A stretch of DNA of 64,000 bases, from NCBI GenBank assembly GCA_029624675.1, contig JARSSP010000041.1, forward strand, positions 186,001 to 250,000. Reading direction: 5' to 3'. Position numbers and translations under genes: made by a program. Each line of letters opens with the position of its first letter. Positions within the stretch are counted from its first letter, which is position 1. The notes beneath the pieces were generated by a model that did not search any database, was not told the origin of the DNA, and saw only the letters and a list, made by a program, of their open reading frames with translations. The DNA comes from Candidatus Contendibacter sp. (lineage in GTDB: Bacteria; Pseudomonadota; Gammaproteobacteria; Competibacterales; Competibacteraceae). Shown here piece by piece: positions 27,712-35,993 of this stretch.

Positions 27712-30348
27712 ATGGCGGCGATTGACGCACAGGTCAGCACGGGGTTGGCGGGTCTGGACCGGGTATTCCGGGGGGTGATGGCGGGCGACAACATCGTCTG
27801 GCAAGTGGACGGCATCGACGATTACATGCCGCTGGTCGAACCGTTTTGCCAGTACGCCCGCTCCAGGGGCCGCAAGCTGGTGTATTTCCATTTCGCGCGC
27901 CATCCGGCGCTGGTGGATGAAGGACCGGGGGTGGAAGTGCAGGTGCTGGATCCCGGCGACGGCTTCGAGCCGTTCCTGACCGCCATTCACAAAACCATCG
28001 AACAGGCGGGGCGGGGAGCGTATTACGTGTTCGACTGCCTGTCCGATCTGGTGGCCGACTGGTACAGCGATCAGATGCTGGGCAATTTCTTCATGCTGAC
28101 CTGTCCGTATTTGTACGACCTGGAAACGGTGGCCTATTTCGCCTTGCTGCGCGGCCATCATTCCTTCCACGCCACGGCGCCGATCATCGACACCACCCAA
28201 TTGTTCAACGACGTCTACCGCCATCAAGGCGAGTTGTACGTCCGCCCGCTGAAAGTGCAGCAACGCTATTCGCCGACCATGCACATGCTTCATGTCTGGC
28301 GGGGCGATGATTTCGTCCCGGTGGCTGACAGCATCACCATTTCCGAAATTCTGACCCGGTTTCCGTGGTCGGGGTTGAAGGCCAACGACCCGCGGTTGGA
28401 TATCTGGAACCGGACGTTCCTGGAAGCGGAGCAGGTGGTTGAGGCGGAGCGCGACAACGTGCACGTCGCCGAACTGGCGCGCGATTTATTGCAGCACACG
28501 CTGCGGATGACCGTATCGCGCGACGAGCGGGTGATTCGGCTGGCGGAAAAGGTGCTGAACCTGAGCGATATCCTAGCCATCAAGCAACGCATGATCGGCA
28601 CCGGCCTGATCGGCGGTAAAACGGTGGGCGTGCTGCTAGCGCGGGCCATCCTCAAGCGCAGCGATCCGCGCTGGAAGAGTTTGCTGGAAATCCACGACTC
28701 GTTTTTCGTCGGTTCTGACGTGTTTTACACCTTCCTGGTGCGCAACGGCTGCTGGTGGGTGCGGGAGAAGCAGAAGGATCCCGCGACCTTCCTGGACGGC
28801 GCGGAGACGGCGCGGCGGCGCATCCTGCGCGGCGATTTCTCGGATTACATCCTGCAGCAGTTTTCCGACATGCTGGATTACTTCGGCCAGTCGCCGATCA
28901 TCGTGCGTTCCAGCAGCCTGCTGGAGGACAATTTCGGCAATGCCTTCGCCGGTAAGTACGACAGCGTGTTCTGCGTCAACCAGGGGCCGCGCGAGAAGCG
29001 GATGGAGGATTTGCTGTCGGCGGTGCGGACCATTTACGCCAGCACCATGAGCGAGCGGGCGCTGCAATACCGGGCGCGGCGCGGGATTCTGGATCGCGAC
29101 GAGCAAATGGGCCTGCTGGTGCAGCGGGTGTCCGGCTCCCAGCAGGGCCGGTTGTTCTATCCGCACATCGCGGGGGTGGGGCTGTCGTTCAATCCCTACG
29201 TTTGGAGCGAGCAGATCGATCCCGGCATGGGCATGGTGCGACTGGTACTGGGGCTCGGCACCCGGGCGGTGGACCGGTCCGACGACGATTACACCCGGGT
29301 GGTGTCGCTGAGCGACCCGGAACGGCGGCCGGAAAGCAATTTCGACAGCATGCGTCAGTACGCCCAGCGGCGCATCGACTTGCTTGATCTGGAGGATGGC
29401 CAGCTCACGACCCGGCAGTTCAGCGACGTGGCCCAGCAAAGTCCGGACCTGCCGTTACAGATGGTGGCCTCGGTGGACGACGAACTGGAACAGCGGGCGC
29501 GGGAACGCGGGATGCGCGACGTATTTTCGTGGGTGCTGACCTTCGAGCAACTGCTGCGCGGCACGCCGTTCGTGGCGGACATGCGCGATATGCTCAAAAC
29601 CTTGCAGGAGGCCTACGATTATCCGGTGGATGTCGAGTTCACGGCGAATTTTGTCGATAAAAAGCACTACAAAATCAATTTACTGCAATGCCGGCCGTTC
29701 CAGGTGCGGGAAGCCGGGACCATTCCGAACCCACCGGCGCGGATCAATCCCGAACGGTTGGTGCTGGAGGCCCATGGCGCGGTGATCGGCCACAGCCGGA
29801 TCGGGACCATCGAGCGGCTGGTCTATGTCGTCCCCAGCGCCTACGGGCAGTTGCCGTTGAACGACCGGCACAAGATCGCCCGGCTGATCGGTCAGATCAC
29901 GCGGTTGCGCGGTCCGGATGCGGCCAAGACCAGCTTGCTGATGGGACCAGGCCGCTGGGGCACGACCTCCCCGGAACTGGGGGTGCCGGTGCGGTTCGCG
30001 GAGATCAACAACGCCACGGTGCTGTGCGAGATGGTGACCATGCACGGCGGATTGGTACCGGACGTGTCGCTGGGCACGCATTTCTTCAGCGATCTGGTCG
30101 AGACTGACATTTTGTATCTGGCGCTGTTCCCGCAACGGCAAGACAACCGCCTGAACGAAGCCTTTTTCGACCAGCAGCCCAACCGGTTGACGGAGTTGCT
30201 GCCGAACGCGGCGGAATGGGCGCACTGCGTGAAGGTCATCGACTTGCCGAACGACCAGTGTCGCGCGGTGCTGCGGTTGAACGCCAATACGCTCAAACAG
30301 AACGTGTTCTGTTATCTGGAAGCGCCCGAGGCGACGGAGACGTTGTAA
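27712..30348 (+). CDS. PEP/pyruvate-binding-domain protein with KaiC-like N-terminus
   Basis: Protein of about 878 residues. Its middle and C-terminal parts contain the ATP-grasp-like PEP/pyruvate-binding domain of PEP synthase and pyruvate phosphate dikinase (SPIIVRSSSLLEDNFGNAF, AGKYDSVFCV, DVEFTANFV...INLLQCRPFQ). The swivelling phosphohistidine and PEP-utilising C-terminal domains are absent, so it is not a complete PEP synthase. The first ~230 residues (STGLAGLDRVFRGVMAGDNI) resemble a KaiC/RadA RecA-type fold in which the Walker A is missing. The ATG at 27712 has AAGGGGGAGA just upstream and is preferred to the ATG at 27694. It is followed by a strong terminator. The function is probably phosphotransfer or regulation linked to PEP/pyruvate, but is unproven. 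Confidence 0.75.
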   Translation: MAAIDAQVSTGLAGLDRVFRGVMAGDNIVWQVDGIDDYMPLVEPFCQYARSRGRKLVYFHFARHPALVDEGPGVEVQVLDPGDGFEPFLTAIHKTIEQAGRGAYYVFDCLSDLVADWYSDQMLGNFFMLTCPYLYDLETVAYFALLRGHHSFHATAPIIDTTQLFNDVYRHQGELYVRPLKVQQRYSPTMHMLHVWRGDDFVPVADSITISEILTRFPWSGLKANDPRLDIWNRTFLEAEQVVEAERDNVHVAELARDLLQHTLRMTVSRDERVIRLAEKVLNLSDILAIKQRMIGTGLIGGKTVGVLLARAILKRSDPRWKSLLEIHDSFFVGSDVFYTFLVRNGCWWVREKQKDPATFLDGAETARRRILRGDFSDYILQQFSDMLDYFGQSPIIVRSSSLLEDNFGNAFAGKYDSVFCVNQGPREKRMEDLLSAVRTIYASTMSERALQYRARRGILDRDEQMGLLVQRVSGSQQGRLFYPHIAGVGLSFNPYVWSEQIDPGMGMVRLVLGLGTRAVDRSDDDYTRVVSLSDPERRPESNFDSMRQYAQRRIDLLDLEDGQLTTRQFSDVAQQSPDLPLQMVASVDDELEQRARERGMRDVFSWVLTFEQLLRGTPFVADMRDMLKTLQEAYDYPVDVEFTANFVDKKHYKINLLQCRPFQVREAGTIPNPPARINPERLVLEAHGAVIGHSRIGTIERLVYVVPSAYGQLPLNDRHKIARLIGQITRLRGPDAAKTSLLMGPGRWGTTSPELGVPVRFAEINNATVLCEMVTMHGGLVPDVSLGTHFFSDLVETDILYLALFPQRQDNRLNEAFFDQQPNRLTELLPNAAEWAHCVKVIDLPNDQCRAVLRLNANTLKQNVFCYLEAPEATETL

Positions 30349-30369
30349 GCGCTTCTGGAAAGTTTGGAG

Positions 30370-30400
30370 ACCGCGTTTGGGTTCGTTCCAAACGCGGTTT
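30370..30400 (+). terminator. Intrinsic terminator after the PEP-binding protein
   Basis: Perfect 11-base arms ACCGCGTTTGG and CCAAACGCGGT with a 7-base loop, then TT. It lies 22 bases after the stop and also ends close to the convergent patatin gene. Confidence 0.7.
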
Positions 30401-30434
30401 AGCGCTGGTTAACGCTGGAAGCGGGAAAGCCCGG

Positions 30435-31658
30435 CTATTGGTTCTTGGCAACCGTCAGTCCGGGTGGCGTTTTTTGCCACGGGTAGCCCTTGGCCGCCAG
30501 GTCGTAGCCCAAGGCGTACAACTGGCGCATGTATTCGGTATCGAACTCTTCCCGATGCGGCGCGTTGAAACTCGCCGGAATATAAGCCAGGTTGAAATCG
30601 ACCCCATCGCGCTGGGTGGTCAGATAAATCTTGTAGAGATCGCCGATTCCTTGCGTGTGGATCAGCGAGGAGACTGCTCGTCCGGCGATGGACATGGCCC
30701 GACGCTCCACCTGCGCCCAGTCGGGGTCGAGCCGACTGTTGCGGATCACGTACACCCGCCGCTCGCGCTGGTTGCCGCTCTTGCGTCCCATTGCCTTGAG
30801 ATCGAGCGAGGGCGGGTAAACGAACACTTGCGCCATGGCGCCGCCGTCCACGTGCATCTCCTGATACGGCTGACCGTCGACCTCGACGTCGATCAGGACC
30901 GGCGGAAAGGCGCCAGGGATGGCGGCGGACGCCACTAACAGGGTCTGGAACAGCTCCAGCGCCCTGGGATCCGGGTAGGTAGCTAGCTTGGTCAGGTTCC
31001 AGATGACACCCCGACGGGCGTCAAGGTCGGCGGTACCCACCAGCAGCAGGCGGCCCTTGGCGTACTCGGCGGCGATGGCGTCCAACAATTCCCGATTCAC
31101 GTATTTCTTGATCAGGTTTCGCAAGGGCCGGTTGTCGGCCATGGCGTCGTCGGTCAGCGCCGCCAAGATACCGCGCGGCTCCACGATGTCCTTGGCGGAA
31201 ATCGTGGTGTACACCTCCTTCAACGTGGCGTCGTACTTCGGCCCCAGGAAGGCGAACGGCGCGCTCAGGGCGCCGGTGCTTACGCCGGTAACCACTTTGA
31301 AGGTCGGTCGATCACCGGCGGCGGTCCAGCCATTCAACAGGCCAGCGCCATACGCGCCGTTGTCGCCGCCGCCGGAGATAGCTAGAAAGGCAGCGGGCGG
31401 CAGCGGACCTCGATGGCCGCTGGATGCCAGGAACGCCCGTTCGCGCTGGACCGATTCCAGGCCATCGCGGGCCATCGCGGCCAGATCGTCAGGGTTGCCG
31501 ACGCGATAGCGGATGCCCTCCAGCCCGGGAAGCCGCGCCTGGTTTTGGAGATTTTCGGGCACCGCTGGTTGGCGGGTCGGCGTGGCGCAACCTTGGAGCA
31601 GCAGCAGGGCGGCCAAGGATAGGAGGGTCATCCAGATTGATGGGAAGTGGCGCATCAA
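30435..31658 (-). CDS. Patatin-like phospholipase, lipoprotein
   Basis: Predicted outer-membrane or periplasmic lipoprotein lipase of 407 residues. The signal peptide ends in the lipobox LLLQGC (Cys about residue 28). The patatin fold is shown by the glycine-rich oxyanion loop AISGGGDNGAYGAGLL, the nucleophile elbow GVSTGAL (Gly-x-Ser-x-Gly) and the Asp of DGG (HVDGGAMAQ), so the Ser-Asp dyad is intact. Substrate is likely phospholipid or acylglycerol. The gene is monocistronic, convergent with the PEP-binding protein, and lies after the decayed DUF2092 gene on the same strand. Confidence 0.9.
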   Translation of the reverse strand: MMRHFPSIWMTLLSLAALLLLQGCATPTRQPAVPENLQNQARLPGLEGIRYRVGNPDDLAAMARDGLESVQRERAFLASSGHRGPLPPAAFLAISGGGDNGAYGAGLLNGWTAAGDRPTFKVVTGVSTGALSAPFAFLGPKYDATLKEVYTTISAKDIVEPRGILAALTDDAMADNRPLRNLIKKYVNRELLDAIAAEYAKGRLLLVGTADLDARRGVIWNLTKLATYPDPRALELFQTLLVASAAIPGAFPPVLIDVEVDGQPYQEMHVDGGAMAQVFVYPPSLDLKAMGRKSGNQRERRVYVIRNSRLDPDWAQVERRAMSIAGRAVSSLIHTQGIGDLYKIYLTTQRDGVDFNLAYIPASFNAPHREEFDTEYMRQLYALGYDLAAKGYPWQKTPPGLTVAKNQ

Positions 31659-31748
31659 GAACGCTCCTGAAAAATGGTATAGACTCCCAGCGAAACGAGC
31701 GGGGCCGCTTACGCGGCGCCAACCCGCCGCAGCCGGAGCCGTGATTGG

Positions 31749-32160
31749 TTATTGATTCCACCCAGATGGCGGTGAGATCACTTCGTACACCACGTTTGGA
31801 CCGTCGTAGCTGGGAACGTAGATGGTGACAGACGACACCACGGACCAAAGTCCGGCCCACGTAGGTTTCCGAGGTGAGATTTCGCGCCAGTCGGCTGTCT
31901 GGGTTGGCGATCAGTACGTCAGTGACCGGCAACGAGATCCGATATTGGTTGGCGAGCAAGTCCAGGATCTCGTCGATGGTTGGCGCGGCGACGGCGGTCG
32001 CGTAGACATTCGGTTCCGGCGTAAACAAAGAGAAATTCTTGCCGTCGTAAACCAATTGGCGACCGCCGCTGAGATTGAGGTAACTCACACGCATACGGTT
32101 GGGTTTCTGGATTCAGTTCCGTGGTTTTCTCAACCCTTACCATAAAGCGGTCAAGGGTAC
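31749..32160 (-). pseudogene. Frameshifted DUF2092-like gene
   Basis: In one frame the stretch from about 32105 reads KPNRMRVSYLNLSGGRQLVY, then FTPEPNVYA, PTIDEILDLLANQY and YVGRTLVRGVVCHHL. These match, from memory, the DUF2092 family of periplasmic proteins. The preceding part (VRVEKTTEL) lies in another frame with a TGA between, and the C-terminal part (VPSYDGPNVVYEVISPP then a stop) in a third frame. The 5' half and signal peptide are missing. I read it as a truncated gene broken by at least two frameshifts. Confidence 0.55.
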
Positions 32161-32211
32161 GGAGACAAGTGTAGTTTTTGGACACTCTAGCTGCTGAGTT
32201 ATGTAATTCAT

Positions 32212-32270
32212 GATTATGGGAATAATCTTGAATTTTAGACCTAAAATTATTGTAAAATACATATTATGTA
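32212..32270. promoter_or_regulatory. Three palindromes upstream of the KfrA-like gene (candidate operators)
   Basis: In an AT-rich 170-base gap there are GATTAT-GGGA-ATAATC (32212-32227), AATTTTAG-AC-CTAAAATT (32231-32248, perfect) and TACATA-T-TATGTA (32258-32270, perfect). Such closely spaced dyads ahead of a DNA-binding protein gene suggest autoregulation. A TATACT element lies just downstream, but no well-spaced -35 box was found. Confidence 0.5.
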
Positions 32271-32328
32271 ATCATTTTTTATACTATCATTATTCCCTGG
32301 TAACAAACCCACGGAGTTTCCCAATCCC

Positions 32329-33357
32329 ATGGCCCGTTCCGGGATCCGCTACGAAGACGTTCAGGCCGCCGCCGAAAGCCTGCTGGGACGCGGCCTCAAT
32401 CCCACCATTCAGCGTGTGCGCGAGTTGCTCGGCACGGGCAGCAACACCACCATCAGCGAGCATCTCAAACGCTGGCAACAGCATCTCGCCGAATCACCGA
32501 AGGTCATCCTACCGCCCGCCATTCCTGAAGCCGTGGCCACCGCGCTGGACGATTTCTGGAAAATCGCCGTGCGGCACGCCGAGGCGGCGTTCGAGGAGCA
32601 ACGCGCCGCCGCCGCGCAAGCGGTCTTGGAAGCCGAACAGTCCCGCGACATCGCCATCGCCGAACGTCGGCAGACTCAATCCACCGCCCAGGAGTACCAG
32701 CGCGAATTGGAATCCACCCAAACCACCGTCCGCGAACTCACGGACCGTCTACTGGTGGAGCAAGAGCGCCGCGCCGCCGCCGAGACCGCCATCCAGGCCG
32801 CCGAACAGCGCGTTCGAGCCGCCGCCGAGACCATGGTCCAAATCCGCGCCGAAACCGCTGCTCGGGTCACACAACTTGAAACCAATTTGTATCAACTACG
32901 CTCCGACACCGACCGACAATTGGCGGAAGCCCAGCACCGGTTCGAGACCGAGCGCCAGCGGGGCGAAGCCAGCGAAACCCGACTGATGGCCCTGCTCGAC
33001 CAGCTTCGCGCCGAACAGAAGGCGGAACGGCAAGCCTTCGCAACCGAGCGCCAGGACTGGAAAAATCAGGAAATCCACTGGCGGGAACAGTGGGAAACCG
33101 CGCGGCGCGAGAATACCGAGTTGCGGGCGAACCTGATCGCCGCCGGTGAGCGTCAGAACGTCTTGGCCGCCGAAGTGGAGCAAATCCGCCTGAAGCTCCA
33201 AAATATGGAAACCCGGCATTTGGAAACCGTGCGCGAAGCCGAGGGATTGCGGGGTGAACTGAAAGCCGTGCAAGAGGATCGAAACCGACTGCGACACCAA
33301 CTGGATGCCCTCCCCGCCCCATCGCCCGATTCGATTCAAGCGTCGACAGCGAACTGA
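32329..33357 (+). CDS. KfrA-like DNA-binding coiled-coil protein
   Basis: 342-residue protein. Residues 1-60 (IRYEDVQAAAESLLGRGLNP, then TIQRVRELLGTGSNTTISEH) form the helix-turn-helix region of the KfrA N-terminal family known from plasmid replication/maintenance regions. From about residue 80 to 325 there is a long, Ala/Glu/Arg/Gln-rich coiled coil. KfrA-type proteins bind operator repeats and can act as nucleoid-like or partition-associated factors. It begins at ATG 32329 after the palindrome region and ends 20 bases before the ABM-domain gene, so it may be the first gene of the sensor operon. A chromosomal setting next to gene remnants suggests a plasmid-derived segment. Confidence 0.8.
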   Translation: MARSGIRYEDVQAAAESLLGRGLNPTIQRVRELLGTGSNTTISEHLKRWQQHLAESPKVILPPAIPEAVATALDDFWKIAVRHAEAAFEEQRAAAAQAVLEAEQSRDIAIAERRQTQSTAQEYQRELESTQTTVRELTDRLLVEQERRAAAETAIQAAEQRVRAAAETMVQIRAETAARVTQLETNLYQLRSDTDRQLAEAQHRFETERQRGEASETRLMALLDQLRAEQKAERQAFATERQDWKNQEIHWREQWETARRENTELRANLIAAGERQNVLAAEVEQIRLKLQNMETRHLETVREAEGLRGELKAVQEDRNRLRHQLDALPAPSPDSIQASTAN

Positions 33358-33377
33358 GGAGCTTTATAGAAGCGGCC

Positions 33378-33707
33378 ATGAACGAACCATCCCCTCCCCG
33401 ACCCGGCGGTTTCGCCGTCGTCAGCCAGTTCATGGTGGCCAACGGCATGACCGAAGCCGTCAAAAGCGCCTTCCGTCAACGGCTGCGCCAGGTGGAGCAT
33501 GCGCCAGGCTTCGTGCGTCTGGACGTGCTCAGTCCGCTGGACTGCCCCGATGAAATTTGGCTGCTCACCTTCTGGCGCGACGAGGCCAGCTTCCGGTCCT
33601 GGTATCGCAGCCACGATTACCGCGAGGCCCACCAAGGGATTCCCAAGGGACTGAAACTGGTTCCCGGTCGGACCCTGATCCGCCATTTCGAACATGTCTG
33701 CTCCTGA
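33378..33707 (+). CDS. ABM-fold (antibiotic biosynthesis monooxygenase-like) protein
   Basis: Small dimeric alpha+beta-barrel protein of 109 residues. GGFAVVSQFMVANGMTEAVK, the spaced VRLDVLSP, and EIWLLTFWRDEASFRSWYRS are the strand-helix pattern of ABM/heme-degrading monooxygenases such as IsdG-like or YgiN-like proteins. The ATG at 33378 follows a GAGGAG ribosome site that overlaps the kfrA stop. The end overlaps the start of the cobalamin-binding gene by 14 bases. The substrate is unknown; heme or a quinone are possible, and its link to the tetrapyrrole-binding sensor next door is suggestive only. Confidence 0.75.
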   Translation: MNEPSPPRPGGFAVVSQFMVANGMTEAVKSAFRQRLRQVEHAPGFVRLDVLSPLDCPDEIWLLTFWRDEASFRSWYRSHDYREAHQGIPKGLKLVPGRTLIRHFEHVCS

Positions 33708-34779
33708 ACCGATGAACGCCCGAGAACTCAGCACCGCCATCGAAGCCCAGCGCCCGATGATCGCCGAGGCGGTCGCGACCCGCCAATACGCCGAACATCC
33801 GGAACTGCTCGAACGCCATGGCCCCATCGGCTGGCAACGCACCCTGGAAGACGCCAACTACAATCTCGCCTTCCTCGCCCAAGCCATCGCTCTGGAAAAT
33901 CCCGCGCTGTTCGTTGATTACCTGGGCTGGCTCAAGGTCGTCCTGTTGCGACGGCGGGTCCGGCTGCAGGATGTGCTCGATCATCTCGCGTATTTGCAAG
34001 AAGGTCTGCGCCAGAATCTGCCGGTCGAGGCGGCGGCGGTCGCATGCGCTTATGTGGCGGAAGGCGGTCGCCGGTTGCCGGACCTGCCTGACGACCTGCC
34101 CACGCTCATCGAGGGCAACGCGCCCATTTCCCTGCTCGCGCATCGATACCTCCAGGCTCTGATGCGCGGCGAACGCCATGTCGCCAGCCGGCTTGTCCAC
34201 GACGCCGTGACCCAGGGCACGCCGGTCAAGGACATTTACCTGGGCGTGTTCCAGCCCTGCCAGCGCGAGATCGGCCGGCTCTGGCAGACGAATCAAATCA
34301 GCGTCGCTCAGGAGCACTATTGCACCGCCGCGACGCAGTGGGTCATGTCGCAGCTCTATCCGTATATTTTTTCCGGCGAGAAGGGCGCCGGCCGGCTGGT
34401 GGCCACCTGCATCGCCGCCGAATTGCACGAGATCGGCGTGCGCATGGTGGCCGACTTCTTTGAGATGGAGGGTTGGGACACGTTTTACCTGGGTGCGAAC
34501 ACGCCCACCGACAGCGTCATCAGCGCGCTCGTCGAACGTCGGGCGGACGTGCTGGGCATCTCCGCCACCATCACTTACCATGTGAGCGAGGTGGAGCGGC
34601 TGATCCAGGCCGTGCGCGCGGCCCCCGCCTGTCGTGACGTGCTCGTCCTGGTGGGCGGGTATCCCTTCAATCTCGCGCCGGACCTGTGGCGGCGCATCGG
34701 CGCGGATGGCTGGGCGCCCGACGCCCAGACGGCCGTGGAGCGCGCGCGCGAACTCCTGGCCGCGCGGAGACCGGCATGA
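33694..34779 (+). CDS. Cobalamin-binding sensor with CarH-like W-x9-EH motif
   Basis: 361-residue protein. The C-terminal Rossmann domain holds ELHEIGVRMVADFF (Glu-x-His-x-x-Gly, the His that ligates cobalt, about residue 245), TFYLGANTPTDSVI and LVLVGGYPFN, typical of B12-binding domains. The preceding four-helix region contains WQTNQISVAQEHY, which is exactly Trp-x9-Glu-His (Trp197, Glu207, His208). That motif caps the adenosyl group in the light-sensing CarH/LitR proteins. Unlike CarH there is no N-terminal MerR DNA-binding domain; residues 1-130 are a different helical module. The stop overlaps the histidine kinase start (ATGA). I infer a cobalamin-dependent, possibly light-responsive, sensor acting through the downstream kinase. 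Start alternatives are ATG 33694 and ATG 33712. Confidence 0.85.
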   Translation: MSAPEPMNARELSTAIEAQRPMIAEAVATRQYAEHPELLERHGPIGWQRTLEDANYNLAFLAQAIALENPALFVDYLGWLKVVLLRRRVRLQDVLDHLAYLQEGLRQNLPVEAAAVACAYVAEGGRRLPDLPDDLPTLIEGNAPISLLAHRYLQALMRGERHVASRLVHDAVTQGTPVKDIYLGVFQPCQREIGRLWQTNQISVAQEHYCTAATQWVMSQLYPYIFSGEKGAGRLVATCIAAELHEIGVRMVADFFEMEGWDTFYLGANTPTDSVISALVERRADVLGISATITYHVSEVERLIQAVRAAPACRDVLVLVGGYPFNLAPDLWRRIGADGWAPDAQTAVERARELLAARRPA

Positions 34780-35993
34780 ACAGACTTCACGACCAGGGCA
34801 TCGCTCTGATCTGCGATCTCCAGGGGCGCGTGTGCGAAATCATTCGCGACAGTCTGGAGCTCGGCCCGCGCCTGCTCCCCGGCACGCCCATCGTCGAACT
34901 CGCGGACGCTGGCAACCAGGAGAAGGCCCGGCATTTTTTGGACGTCATCCACTCCACCGGCGCGGCGCTGGGATGGGAAATCAACGTGTTGCTGGAGGGC
35001 GGACTGGTCCCGCTGCACTGGGGCGGCGGAGTGAACGACGAGCGTCTGGTAGTGGTGATCGCCCGCACCCGCACCGCTCTGGCGGGACTGACGGAAGAAC
35101 TCATGCGGATCAACAACGAGCAGACCAACGCCTTCCGGTCGCTCGCCAAGGAGATCGCGCGACTCGTCCAGGCCCAGGGCGAACGGGACACGCGGTTGCT
35201 GGAAGAATTCACCGAGTTGAACAACGAATTGGCCGCGTTGCAGCGCGAAATGGCCAAGAAGAATGTCGAACTGGAACGGCTCAACCAACTGAAGAATCAG
35301 TTCCTTGGCATCGCCGCGCACGACCTGCGCAGTCCGCTGGGGGTGATTCAAATCTACAGCCAGTTTCTTGAAACCGAGCTGGGTCCCGCCGTCTCGGAAG
35401 AGCATTCCCAGTTCATCGTTACCATCCGCCAGACCAGCGAATCCCTGTTGCGGCTGGTGGATAATCTCCTCGACGTTTCGCAAATCGAAGCCGGCAAGCT
35501 GGAGCTGAACCGCCAACCGCTGGATTTGCGGGTTCTGGTCGAACAGAATCTCGCGTTCAATCGGGTGCTGGCCGCCAAGATGCAAAGACGGCTCGTGTTC
35601 GTCCCTCCCAAGTTCGCGTCCCTGATGTTGGAAGCCGACGGTCCGAAGCTCGAACAAGTGTTGAACAACCTCATCGGCAATGCCCTGAAGTTCTCCCCGG
35701 CGGGAACGCGAGTAGAGGTCAGCCTCGCTCGCGAAAGCGAGCGCGCGGTGGTATCGGTGCGCGACCAGGGACCAGGCATCCCGGCCGAGGAAGTGGGCAA
35801 GCTGTTCCGGTTTTTCCAGAAGACTAGCGTGCGCGGAGCCGGCGGCGAGCGCGGCAGCGGCCTGGGTTTGGCCATCGCCCGCAAGATCGTGGAGGGTCAC
35901 GGCGGGACGATCTGGGTCGAGACCGAACCCGGTTGTGGCTCCACCTTCTTGTTCTCGCTACCCCTGGCCTCCCCACAAGATTGCGACCCGTGA
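34776..35993 (+). CDS. Sensor histidine kinase coupled to the cobalamin sensor
   Basis: 405-residue cytoplasmic-looking kinase with no transmembrane segment. Residues 1-100 form a PAS-like input region, followed by a coiled coil (about 105-172). The dimerisation/phosphoacceptor box is FLGIAAHDLRSPLGV (His182). The ATPase domain has NNLIGNALKFS (N box), VRDQGPGIP (G1) and GSGLGLAIARKIVEGHGG (G2). The ATG at 34776 overlaps the B12-binding gene stop by 4 bases, and the response regulator start overlaps its own stop by 4 bases. The absence of a membrane sensor suggests that the signal comes from the neighbouring cobalamin protein. Confidence 0.92.
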   Translation: MNRLHDQGIALICDLQGRVCEIIRDSLELGPRLLPGTPIVELADAGNQEKARHFLDVIHSTGAALGWEINVLLEGGLVPLHWGGGVNDERLVVVIARTRTALAGLTEELMRINNEQTNAFRSLAKEIARLVQAQGERDTRLLEEFTELNNELAALQREMAKKNVELERLNQLKNQFLGIAAHDLRSPLGVIQIYSQFLETELGPAVSEEHSQFIVTIRQTSESLLRLVDNLLDVSQIEAGKLELNRQPLDLRVLVEQNLAFNRVLAAKMQRRLVFVPPKFASLMLEADGPKLEQVLNNLIGNALKFSPAGTRVEVSLARESERAVVSVRDQGPGIPAEEVGKLFRFFQKTSVRGAGGERGSGLGLAIARKIVEGHGGTIWVETEPGCGSTFLFSLPLASPQDCDP

